The notes under the pieces were generated by a model, which saw only the letters and a list, made by a program, of their open reading frames with translations, had not been told where the DNA came from and ran no database searches. From positions 8,070,001-8,134,000 of the forward strand of contig OY783195.1 in NCBI GenBank assembly GCA_963678675.1: a stretch of DNA of 64,000 bases. The letters are read 5' to 3'. This DNA comes from Xiphydria camelus (lineage: Eukaryota; Arthropoda; Insecta; Hymenoptera; Xiphydriidae). This document shows positions 54,956 through 64,000 of the stretch, piece after piece. Made by a program: the position numbers and the translations under genes. How positions within the stretch are numbered: the stretch's first letter is position 1; each line of letters opens with the position of its first letter.

Positions 54956-55313
54956 CACTGTAAAAAATCAGGAGTGAATCCGGAGTGAATTTTCACTCCC
55001 ATCACTCGGAGTTTCGGAGCGACAAAAAAAGCACTCCGCGGACGGAGTGAACATGGAGTTTAAAATATTATTAGTACTAAAGTAATAATAAAAATAATAA
55101 TAATAATATAATTTTATTATTTGTATTATAATTTAATATTTTGTGAACGATTTCTATCTGAAATTCATCCGCGGAGTTAATTTTATAAATAATTTAAATA
55201 AAATCCTTTTCGGAATGAATTTCACTCCGGATATAGGATATTAATTAAAAATCATGCACTCTCCGCATTCACTACGCAAATCACTCCGCATTAACTCCCG
55301 ATTTTTTACATTG
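54956..55313. mobile_element. CACTGTAAAAAATC MITE, TA duplication
   Basis: The ends CACTGTAAAAAATCAGGAGT and (inverse) CAATGTAAAAAATCGGGAGT have TA outside (54954-54955 and 55314-55315). The interior repeats 'cactccg' / 'cggagtgaa' in both orientations. 358 bp, no gene. Confidence 0.85.
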
Positions 55314-55948
55314 TATGATATCCAATGGACAAAATAAGTTCAGTGGAAATCGTTTATAACGACCTTCAAAAGACTGGCGTACAATAACTCGTGTAGAAAT
55401 CGTAATTAGGAACTGATCGGAAACTGGCCAGACTTCTCTTTTTAAAAAATGACGTTGAAAGGGCAAACTGTCCTGCGCATGACGGTGACAGCGGCGAGCA
55501 GAAAAAATATATATATTTATATTTATGTTTAAAATATATATGTATATTTTTTTTGGGAGGGGATAAAAATGTTCCAAAGACTTGTATTTATAATATTAGG
55601 AGTCTTATCATATAAATTAGGGATATGTCGAAGTGTTGCACGAAACTGCGGGTAACTTCGACACCAAATAAATCGCCCCCTAACTCGCAAACGATTCAAC
55701 ATTTTCAAATAAAATTCATTGTACGTGATGCAGAATTTCAAAAAGTGTTGAAGTTGCCCGCTTCTACGGTACGTAATATATGTATGTTATAACTCGATCG
55801 ATTGTGAAATACCGGACTCAAACCACACAGATCAGCTATCTATCTAGTACACCCGAAGAGGATAATTTCCATTTTTCTATTATCACAGGACTCGATTTGG
55901 CTTTTCACTTGTATACCCTGAGAAGATGATACTTTTTCGTTTCATTTT
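55314..55948. other. No gene seen
   Basis: AT-rich; short open frames only. Confidence 0.45.
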
Positions 55949-56215
55949 TAATTGAGGGCCTTGGAATAAAAGGAGTATAAGTGACTTTTCTTATACATGG
56001 ATTTAAGTGTAGATTTAGGTACCTACCTTTTTTATGTGCCAATTTATTTCGTATAAAAAGGTTTCCTGCTTTGAGCTCCATCTATCACATGAGATCACAT
56101 GCATAGAGAGAGATCCTGAATTTTTAAAATCCAAATAACCTAAATACCTGCACTCTTAAGTCCATATATATAAGAAAAGTCACTTGTACTCCTTTTATTC
56201 CAAGGCCCTCAATTA
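55949..56215. mobile_element. MITE with TAATTGAGGGCCTTGGAATA arms
   Basis: TAATTGAGGGCCTTGGAATA then 'aaaggagtataagtgacttt' is mirrored at 56165-56215, with further 'cttatacatggatttaagtg' / 'cacttaagtccatatatata'-type pairing. 267 bp, no gene. Confidence 0.85.
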
Positions 56216-57359
56216 TAATGGATTGATCCTTGTCCGGATACTAGAGTAGGGTCCTATAAGAACACGAGCTGATCGGGACCGAGGCTGAAATTGCGTTACA
56301 CGCCTAGTAAGGTCTTTACCAGGACTATATCACATAACCCGACCGGATCCCGAATTACTTGATCAGGACTTGATCAGGAGCTTGGGTGAAATTTCTACGC
56401 GGGCATGTGCCGGTCCATATTTCTACACGAGAACCGATAGTCGCTGTAATCGATAGTGTTACCAATACATAGTATGGAATTCAGTTAGGACCTTCAGATT
56501 TCGTCGTTATATATATCGGATATATCCGATAAGTTGTAATAACTGGTATTATTATAAACGATTTCCACACTGTACAATGGCATTTATATTTTAATCCTCT
56601 GGAGACCACCCTGGGTGTATAGCAGTAATACCCACAATGTAGTTCCCCTGTCTTTACGGATTTACCATTATTTAAGGGGATTACCATATGAAGAGTACAG
56701 GGGAATAACAGGCTAAGTAATTTTTCATCGAAATTGAGATATTTTGTCACCATTTCATGGCATTTTTATGTATCTTTAAGTTTAATATACCTTCCAGGCC
56801 AGTAACAGAACAAATTAATAGTGTGTGTGTTATCCGTTATAAAAGAATACCTACCTATACAGGAGAAAAACTAGCTAAGATTTAAAATAGAAATCTCTCT
56901 AGCACAAAACCGTTAAAATTGACTTAGCCCGCTCTTCCCCTATACTCTTAATAAGAGAAGATGGCCCTCAGCGGGTTAAGATTCGGTAAAATCCGCGTTA
57001 TTATTGTCACATACTTGAGTTTGCTAGAGTGCTCGTCGGAAATAGACATATTTCAATATCATTTTTTACGGGATGCTTTAGAGATATAGCATCAGTTTAG
57101 TTAATAGTTTTTTTAATTTAAAATGACGTAACGAAAGTGGCTTTATTCGGCAACATATTCAGCTCGGACAGTTCACGAGTTGATCGTTTGCTTTTGAAAT
57201 TAAGTTAAGATTTAGGCATATACCATGGAATTGCCAAAATCATGCCGGTATATATTATTCAATTGCATACCTGTTCTCTTAATTTGAATCAGTGAAAGTT
57301 ACTGAAAATTGATGAATGTAATCGTTGATTAAAATTTAAAGAGTACACCGTTGGAAACT
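56216..57359. other. No gene seen
   Basis: AT-rich DNA. 'gaaatttctacgcggg' (56387-56402) and 'tatttctacacgag' (56418-56431) resemble the ends of the CCCGTGTAG element family, so fragments of that family may be present at 56225-56430. Confidence 0.45.
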
Positions 57360-57443
57360 TTGTCTTGGAATTGGTCCACCTATTTTTGTATGTTAAAATC
57401 AGCCGATTCTTCGTGCTAATCCAACATTTCTTCTGCCAAAACT

Positions 57444-57478
<35 letters not shown>

Positions 57479-57590
57479 AGAGAATGTTAAAAATAACACA
57501 AAGAATGTTAAATTCTTACGAAGAATTAATTAAGTTTAAAAACGTCACAGAAAAATGGGTGGACCGATTCCAACACAAAATTTTCAACTG
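57360..57590. mobile_element. Short MITE 'attggtccaccta', copy 2, with (AC)n(AG)n
   Basis: The arms 'ttgtcttggaattggtccac' and 'gtggaccgattccaacacaa' pair, as do 'cgattcttcgtgctaa' / 'ttcttacgaagaatta'. A (AC)n(AG)n tract (about 57448-57481) lies between. Related to 34832-34997. Confidence 0.7.
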
Positions 57591-57880
57591 CATATTTTCA
57601 CAAATAGCTGCTGCCAGCAATACGATTAGCTATACCTATTCCCTTCGGTATTGGCAATCGACATGGATGCTCGCCATCTGGTGGCGGATCCCCCCAATCA
57701 TTATTAAGACGCTATGTATAAAGTACGGACAGCTGATCGTGTTTAATGAATGAAATTTACGTGAGAATTTATAAATGTTTGTGGCGAACGAAAAGTGAGT
57801 TCGCCAACTCGTGGCGGAGCGTTTCGTCCTGGAGTCGGCCCGTGGACTCGTCAGTAAGGCTAGGCCGACTCCTGCCTTAA
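57591..57880. other. No gene seen
   Basis: Short mixed-composition stretch; its right end (57861-57880) is a direct copy of 58213-58236. Confidence 0.45.
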
Positions 57881-58210
57881 GGGGGGTTCTGACTGGGTCG
57901 TGAACTGGGCGAAATCCCACTACCTGTATTATGCATTTGTCTCGTCAATGACGATTCTTTAGTCCATCGTTTCCTTTTATAACGTTTTTTAAGACCCAAA
58001 GCTATTATTATTGCAATAGCAGCTTTCGTCTTATTGCGATCCATCGGTTTTATGTGCAAAACGTTTTACTCTTGCCGGGCTCTCGATTATGACTGACATC
58101 AGTCTGAATGATAGTGTAAACGTCGTTCGTGGTCCATCAGTCTGCCATCAATCAATTCGTGATCAAGGTCGAAGACTGAACTGATGCCAGATTGAGCGTG
58201 TAATCTCCCC
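57881..58210 (-). mobile_element. Harbinger-like fragment in TTAA-flanked block
   Basis: GGGG-starting left end and CCCC-ending right end with TTAA outside (57877-57880 and 58211-58214). Both sides carry the 24-base flank 'aaggctaggccgactcctgcc'. The minus strand (58041-57900) encodes MDRNKTKAAIAIIIALGLKK followed by RYKRKRWTKE, the kind of hydrophobic-then-basic N-terminus with an Arg/Lys/Trp motif seen in PIF/Harbinger proteins. There is no catalytic domain; a non-autonomous or truncated copy. Confidence 0.55.
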
Positions 58211-58452
58211 TTAAGGCTAGGCCGACTCCTGCCTTAGACGCTCTGTGGTCCTCTGTGAGAGATGGGCAGTTACAGTCTTATATAGTAACTTGCCCGTTGT
58301 CGGACCACTAACGAAGAGCCGTGGGCCGGTAGCCGCGGAGTCGATAGCCGAGAGGGTCGGCGCCATCTGGCGGCAGGCCGTCGTAGCGTGACGGGTCGCC
58401 ACAGTTTAAAGAATATAATGAGTGGTGTAAGCTTCGTAGAACGAATAAAAAA

Positions 58453-58596
58453 AAATATGTAAAGTCTTGTGCAGTTAGTGGCTGCGAAAGTAATTCGAAG
58501 AAACATTTATCTTTGTGTTTTGACGATTTTCCAAAACCAAATGAATGCGTAATATACATTGAAAACCTGTTTGGAAAATTAAACAAAAATAGATAA
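58453..58596 (+). pseudogene. THAP-type zinc finger fragment
   Basis: The plus-strand frame reads KYVKSCAVSGCESNSKKH then LSLCFDDFPKPNE, and ends at TAA 58594-58596. The spacing Cys-x4-Cys followed by an 'F..FP' box matches the start of THAP domains (C2CH zinc fingers, about 80-90 residues, DNA-binding, common in transposases such as P elements). The Trp and the C-x-H half and the AVPTIF-type end are missing. It is a truncated relic, probably from a transposon. Confidence 0.6.
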
Positions 58597-58633
58597 ATTG
58601 AAGGCATGGCAACGTGCTACAAAATGAAACGTG

Positions 58634-58819
58634 CTACGTTAAATGAGACGTTTGAAGACAGAAAGCTGTCAAACTGATACATCCGGGTGTCACATTTTCC
58701 ACATTTCTACCAATTTTTATGGTGTGATTAGCACTAAAGACACGATTTCCTTCAATCACATTGCGATGGGAAGGATTTGTTTGAGCCCAATCATAAATTT
58801 GATCTACAGTTATTAACAT
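58634..58819 (-). pseudogene. SWIM/YqaJ-type transposon protein fragment
   Basis: The minus-strand frame from ATG at 58819 reads 'VDQIYDWAQTNPSHRNVIEG', then 'NRVFSANHTIKIGRN' and 'PGCISLTAFCLQTSHL'. The pattern 'V..G..V..A.HI..C' followed by 'FCLQTS.L' is one I associate with the region just before a SWIM zinc finger in insect repeat-encoded proteins that also carry THAP and YqaJ nuclease-like domains. The SWIM cysteines and nuclease part are absent. Together with the THAP fragment on the opposite strand it may come from one broken, rearranged element. Confidence 0.4.
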
Positions 58820-59300
58820 TTTTACTATCTTCTCACAAATCGCGAGTATTGTCGAATGGTTTAGGTCTTATTCGGCGCCATATTGCTTAGTTTACGCCCC
58901 CATGTCGATTCCCAATAAAATAAAATCGTAGAAACGGGGCTTCAGCCATATAACACATATTCACAAACGTTAGCCCTGAATTAGTACAATATTTTCCAGA
59001 AGATTATAATTCGATCTACCGAAAAAGATACGTATCTTTCAATCTGAATTACAAATTCATAGATGACAAGATAAGCGTCACATAGAGAAGCATCGATAAT
59101 AATTGCTCAACGTAATTTTCCATAACGAACGACACGGTCTGCCAGTGCGATACATTATCCTAATTAGAACCATTTATAGTGCATTAAAAACATTTCTTTT
59201 ACGGCACTTCACAAGTAAACCCCGAAGGGGCAATCATAATCGAACGAATTCCAAAAATTATCCGACCGTTTTCGGGCTTCCAATTCCACATCCTCTCATC
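58820..59300. other. No gene seen
   Basis: AT-rich DNA, nothing recognised. Confidence 0.45.
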
Positions 59301-60000
59301 GACTCCGATGATCTCGCATCGACCACGTCGCAGGCAGCTGTCGCGCGCGCGCGCGACGAAACCCCAATTACCCGCGCCGACGTGAGTCGAGCGTATTGGT
59401 CGGTCGGGGATGTTCCGCATGTAGCGAGCTTAAAGGGAGCCACGGTAATGAATTGCGTTTCATTTCAGTTGCTCCGAAACGTGTAATTTCGCCTCTCTCG
59501 GTCCGCCTAATTAGGCGGAGACATCTGCGAGCCAGCGGTTCTCAGGTATAATTGCGAATAATAGCCCGGCGCGCGGGACTAGGAGCGGCGCATCGCGCGC
59601 GCCTCGCCCGGGCACGTCGCGAAGCGAGAGGGCCCGATTTGAGCGCCCCGACGAAGGCGACTCGCGCGGCGTGGCCGAGGCACGTCTCATCGGGTCTCTC
59701 TATAATTTTATACTAATCTCCCACCGCGCCGAGAGAGGAGAAAATGTTATCCCTTCGCCAATTGCGGCATAATCCTTCTATCTATTACTACACGGACGAC
59801 TGAGGGGTCGGGGGCGAGTATGGGGTACGCGCGTCTATCCGTCCGCCGCGTCAGCGTTTCACGGGGGCCCTCGCATCCGCGCGCGTTCTATCCGTCGAAC
59901 GATCGCGACGGCGCGACTGTGAGACTGTATGTGACGGGAAGGTCTGCCTCCCTCCCTGTGCCTCCCTTTCGCTTCTTATTTTCGTTCGTGCGAAGGAAAA
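59300..60000. promoter_or_regulatory. CpG-rich island with homeodomain-like palindrome
   Basis: CpG-rich, non-repetitive DNA with an alternating CG tract near 59341-59354 and the perfect 18-bp palindrome TCCGCCTAATTAGGCGGA at 59502-59519 centred on TAATTA. Open frames up to 127 residues lack domains. The regulatory role is inferred. Confidence 0.25.
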
Positions 60001-60284
60001 GGTATAGAAATGATACTCTGATAACCGAGATAACATACGAGCATACTAATAATAATATAAGAGTGAACAACTGTAGTAAAGTTAGAAACCTCCTTCGAAG
60101 TTCCCCGAAATCTAGCATGTTGTACGAAAAGGTTCTGATTCAATTTATCGCATTCGTATATGCAAAAATATTTGTCTCAACATAAGCGTGTATTTTCATT
60201 AGAAAGTCTTGGAACGTATTTACATTTTGACGTGCAGAAGCCTGCTACTAGTTTTCTACAGTACATGGTTACTTTTTATAGCTA

Positions 60285-60565
60285 CTTTTGTACCGAGTAA
60301 CCGCTTCAGGAGCATATCATAAATTTTCTACTGTAGTGCAGAAATATACTACTAGTTTACTACTGTAATCGGTAACGTACTGTAATTACTTGTATGCTCA
60401 GTAAACGCTTCAGGAGTATGCTATAAGTTGCCTACTGTAGTGCAGAATCCTACTACTAGATTGCCACTGTAGACGGTAACGTACTATAATTGCTTGTATA
60501 CTCATAGTAAACGCTTTAGAAGTATGCTACAAGTTTCCTACTGCAGTGCAGAATCCTACTGCAGT
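60285..60565 (+). repeat. Tandem repeat, about 117-bp unit, 2.4 copies
   Basis: Unit: 'gtaaacgcttcaggagtatg', 'ctataagttgcctactgtag', 'tgcagaatcctactactag', 'ggtaacgtactataattgct'. The last copy is partial and ends near 60565. Confidence 0.85.
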
Positions 60566-62080
60566 GTGCATTATAATGTGTATTCATTCTTTGTCTTTTC
60601 CTTTAGTTATACAGTGAGAAAAATAATTAGGTGTCAAAACAAACGCTCGTTTGTTAACCTGGATTGATTAGCACAACAAAATATCGTTTTTTTTATGATA
60701 ACGCGTTATTTGTTACTACTAGAGAAAATCCATGATGTTGCAGTGGCAAAGAATGTTATTCAAAAAAAGTTACTTCTACTTTTAGATTAATCTGCATTTA
60801 AATGAGACAGAGATCGATCGAGCACAATATATTGTTAATAATAATTTCACGGAGACGTGGACTTGATGATTTATAAATGAACGTTCTCGTAATGAGCTAA
60901 TATCATTCGTGACACATTGATGAGTAGGAAAAAAGTAGAGGAGCGGGGGAGTTTTTAACATTTGGGAGTTATCGCGAGGCAATATCTTGTCAACAGCGCT
61001 TTGTACGTTTACCGAAATATTGGTACCCATGACAAGTATGTATAGTTGCTGTAACGAAAAACACGCAGCAGATCAATTAGGGGTAGGATGTCATCGTAAC
61101 AAAAGTTATCCGTTACGTCAAAACGCATGAATTTGTTTATCACTGGGTTAACAAAACTTTTGTTACAATGACAAAGTCTATGTTTTGGCAGCAGATTATT
61201 TTCCCGAGTGTACCGATATGAGCGTGCAAAAATTCCGTGCATAGGTTGAGGCGAGAAAAATTGAACGAATGAAGAGATCATTTCGTTGGAAACACTTTAG
61301 AAATCGTCGAAACACTGATGGGTTTTCTACGTAAAAAAATATATAAAGAGAAGTGTTGGCCCCTCGTTGGCGTGCGAAGCGATTACAACGAGGGGCCAAA
61401 TTCCCGCTGAAACCGTCCCCCGATCTCAGCGAAATAAACGCGCGAAGCCTTTCACGCGCATCGCAACGCGACATGCCAGAAGGCTACGTAAGCCGTGTGA
61501 CAAATCCGACACCGTTACTCAAGCGGGTCCGACGAGGTGCCGCCGTGGTTAAGAGCCGACCATTAGAATCTGAATTTGCAATCCTTTATTTAGTCAACAA
61601 GGTGGGTACGACCCGCGGGTCCGGCGGTTTAACTTTGCGGTGTCCCGTAGCTCCCCGGGGGACAATTTCTAGGTCCATTAGCTCTCCGCGCGTCGTCTCG
61701 CTTCATCACGACGGAGAGTTTACAGGACTCTGGAGACTTTTCCCAGTCCAGTCAAATTACAATCCGTCAGCGATTCGACATGCTTGTACACCACGTATTT
61801 GTCCAAGAAATTCGCATTAGCGCAAGCCAACTGCATAATGTGCTCGTCCCTCTCACTCTTTCCTTCGCCTAGATCTTGTCACTGTCTCTCTCGTTCTCCT
61901 TCGTTACTCTTGAACCGACGAACGGCTTCAAGTTAAAGTTTCTTTTACAGAGGTAACTCGTGGAATGTGTAGAGATTCAATCGTTAGCTGATGAAATTTA
62001 GTTGGATTCGAACGCATTTTTGTTCGACTCAGCTAAATATATGTCTCTGCATTGAAATATTTGTCTATTTTGAATATAAT
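60566..62080. other. No confident gene
   Basis: Includes a perfect 14-bp stem-loop at 61356-61398 (TTGGCCCCTCGTTG / CAACGAGGGGCCAA) and a 155-residue plus-strand frame (61353-61820) with no recognisable domain. 'tacagtgagaaaaat' at 60612 looks like one end of a CACTGAG-type element. Nothing else was recognised. Confidence 0.4.
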
Positions 62081-62084
62081 CGTA

Positions 62085-62710
62085 TATAAAACTTTTATTC
62101 AATACATGTACTTATAAAAATTAATATACTTTCTTGCAAAATTTGTATTAAATATTTGTGGAACCTTCTATGCAATTATATTAAATTGAATATAAATGTC
62201 ACATAAGGGAGTACATTAATTTTCATAACTACATGTATTGGAAAAAATTAGCTTTACATGGAATTATATTAAAAATATCAATTTTCCTGACAGTGTACAT
62301 TGCAAGAAGAATTTGTGTATAATTGTCTTTTATTCAATACCTTTAATTATGAAAATTTAATACTCCTTTGTAAGATTTGTATTTATTGAACTTTAGATAG
62401 AATACAATTACATTAAATTGAAGATAAATCTCACATAAGGGAGTATATTAATTTTTATAATTACATGTATTGTAAAAAAGCTTTATAAAGAATCATATTA
62501 AAAATATATAATTTCCTTACAGAGTTTACATTGGAAAAAGAATTTGTAAGTATATAAATCTTTTATGCAATACATGTAATTATGAAAATTAATATACTCC
62601 CTTGTAAGAAATGTGTATCAAATACTTTTTACATAATTATATCAAATTGAATATACATTTCATGTAAGAGAGCATATTAATTAATAAAATTAATTTTCAC
62701 AATCACGTAC
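62085..62710. repeat. AT-rich tandem array with internal inverted symmetry
   Basis: Three units of about 240 bp. Each unit pairs 'aatacatgtanttatnaaaa' with inverted 'ttttcataactacatgtatt', and 'aatatactccctt' with inverted 'agggagta.attaat'. The arrangement could be tandem or nested copies of one small inverted-repeat element. Confidence 0.7.
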
Positions 62711-63813
62711 CATATCACGTTCTACTAAATTTAATATAAATTTTGCTCACACAATGTAGCGATAACTGCCTAATCGCGACACTCTAATTCGTGCCTCTCG
62801 ATCGAACGCGCGTAGCCCCTTCACTCTCGCTGAGCGACAGTCACGCGAGCGGCGGGGCCTCTCGCTCGGTCACGGCGATCCCGCATTGCGCGGTCCAGTT
62901 CGAAGAAAAACAGACGCGACACGATTCACTTTAGAACCGATATTCCAATCTAATCGTTCGCCCAGACACCTCGACGCTACTCCTCCCCCTTCTCTCTTCC
63001 CACACCAAATCCAACGTCACTCCGGTGGAACGGCACATCCGAGGGACTCTCGAGTCTCGATTTCAGAAGTGTACAGGGATCGCCGGACGATCGCGCGCGA
63101 GCTCGTGTTACGCCTCGGGTTGTCCTTTCCGGTTTGTTCGGACGGCTTTCGCTCGCTCGGTTGCACCCGAATTCGTCCTTGCTCGGACGTGGACACCTTC
63201 CGCGCGAGACCCACCCCGTCACCTTGTTAACGTCCCATTTGTTCATGCATCGCTCCTTCCCGCGATAGCATCGGTTTCCGAGAGCGCGGCGAGGCGCGCA
63301 GCATCCTCCGTCGGGGTCACGCGGAGATACGTATACGACGCTCGGCCGCGCGTCCGCCGCGCCGACGGACCATTAATTAGCGCTCGTCCGTACGAACTTG
63401 TCGTCGGGGGGAGTGATTAAACAAAAAGAGGAAGACGCGGGAATGAAGAGATAATACGTAACGTATCTATTCGGCGTGTCTATCTCGTCGGAGAATAAAA
63501 ACAAATAATCCAGGGAGGAGGGCGTATATACAAGGATGCTGGGAATTGTTTTAATATAATCTGGTATCGTGCTATTATGTTCCTGGGATGAAATCTATTT
63601 TTATTATACCAGCAACAACGTACGCGCTTCGCGTTCACTTTTCATTTCTTTGTCGTTACTTGATCACATAGATTTCCATACTTTGACAATTGGCAAACGT
63701 CACTCACTCTGTCTTGCAAGATTCAAGATTGGAGATAGAGAATTTGGCTAATAAAATTAATGGAAAAGTAAGATTCGTTGTGATACAGCGAGAAAAATAA
63801 TTCGCTGACCCTA
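62711..63813. other. CpG-rich then AT-rich DNA, no gene recognised
   Basis: 62780-63420 is CpG-rich with open frames up to 131 residues on both strands, none with a domain. It might be a promoter or 5' UTR of a gene beyond the window. 63420-63813 is AT-rich. Confidence 0.35.
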
Positions 63814-64000
63814 CACTGAGAAAAAAATTTACTTGATCGAAATAAACGTGCCTTTGGATAGTCCCAAGAGCGTATTTATTCGATTTAAATGAATATCGGT
63901 TGGACGCAAATATTAAATTATTGAATTAATTAGATGTTATTTGAATCAAATCGATATTCATTTAAATCGAATAAATACTCTCTTGGGACTATCCAAAGGC
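63814..64000. mobile_element. CACTGAGAAAAA foldback MITE, cut by window end
   Basis: CACTGAGAAAAAAAT is preceded by TA (63812-63813). From 63851 the sequence 'gcctttggatagtcccaaga' then 'tttattcgatttaaatgaat' folds onto its inverse ending exactly at 64000. The right terminus lies beyond the window. Same ends as 20661-20888 and 24147-24660. Confidence 0.8.

Noticed and set aside
61353..61820. 155-residue open frame as a gene
   Set aside because: It starts in a stem-loop and has no recognisable motif or splice context; length is unremarkable for this base composition.
5400..62700. CRISPR arrays
   Set aside because: Tandem repeats here have no regular short spacer structure, and the genome is eukaryotic.

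Overview
The window looks like one scaffold segment of an insect nuclear genome, most likely hymenopteran (ant-like). CpG-rich islands alternate with very AT-rich DNA, genes are sparse, and there are many short inverted-repeat transposons with TA, TAA or TTAA target duplications. It also has a tRNA-derived SINE, mariner and Harbinger relics, and (TTAGG)-type motifs like the usual insect telomere unit. The order is inferred from these features; no database was consulted.

Only two host-type coding pieces are well supported. (1) 12902-13397 (+) is the last coding exon of a Bar-class homeobox gene (BarH1/B-H1-B-H2 type). It starts inside homeodomain helix 3 and ends at a stop. No homeobox exon was found upstream, so 1-12901 is probably intron or upstream DNA. 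(2) 41680-41853 plus 41985-42132 (+) are the last two exons of a mitochondrial fission regulator (MTFR)-like protein, joined by a clean 131-bp intron. They lie inside a TIR-bounded Harbinger-type element flanked by TAA.

Region by region: 1-12.9 kb is non-coding DNA with TIR elements, a SINE, hairpin elements and tandem repeats. 12.9-13.4 kb is the Bar exon, followed by a probable 3' UTR and a degenerate coding-like stretch (14.0-14.9 kb). 15-40 kb is gene-poor, with CpG-rich islands, diverged tandem arrays with MITEs inserted, and an old mariner split by another TIR element. 40.66-45.62 kb is a nest of transposons: an outer TIR element holding the MTFR-bearing Harbinger composite, a 126-bp Harbinger MITE and a 1.95-kb near-perfect inverted repeat. 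45.8-52 kb holds more MITEs. 52.95-54.95 kb is an element carrying a deleted mariner and a TTAA element. 57.9-58.8 kb has fragments of Harbinger, THAP-domain and SWIM/YqaJ-like transposon proteins. 59-64 kb has CpG-rich DNA, two tandem arrays and a MITE cut by the window end.

No operon logic applies. The window is best read as the 3' end of a developmental homeobox gene with a large, transposon-rich flank and possible regulatory islands.
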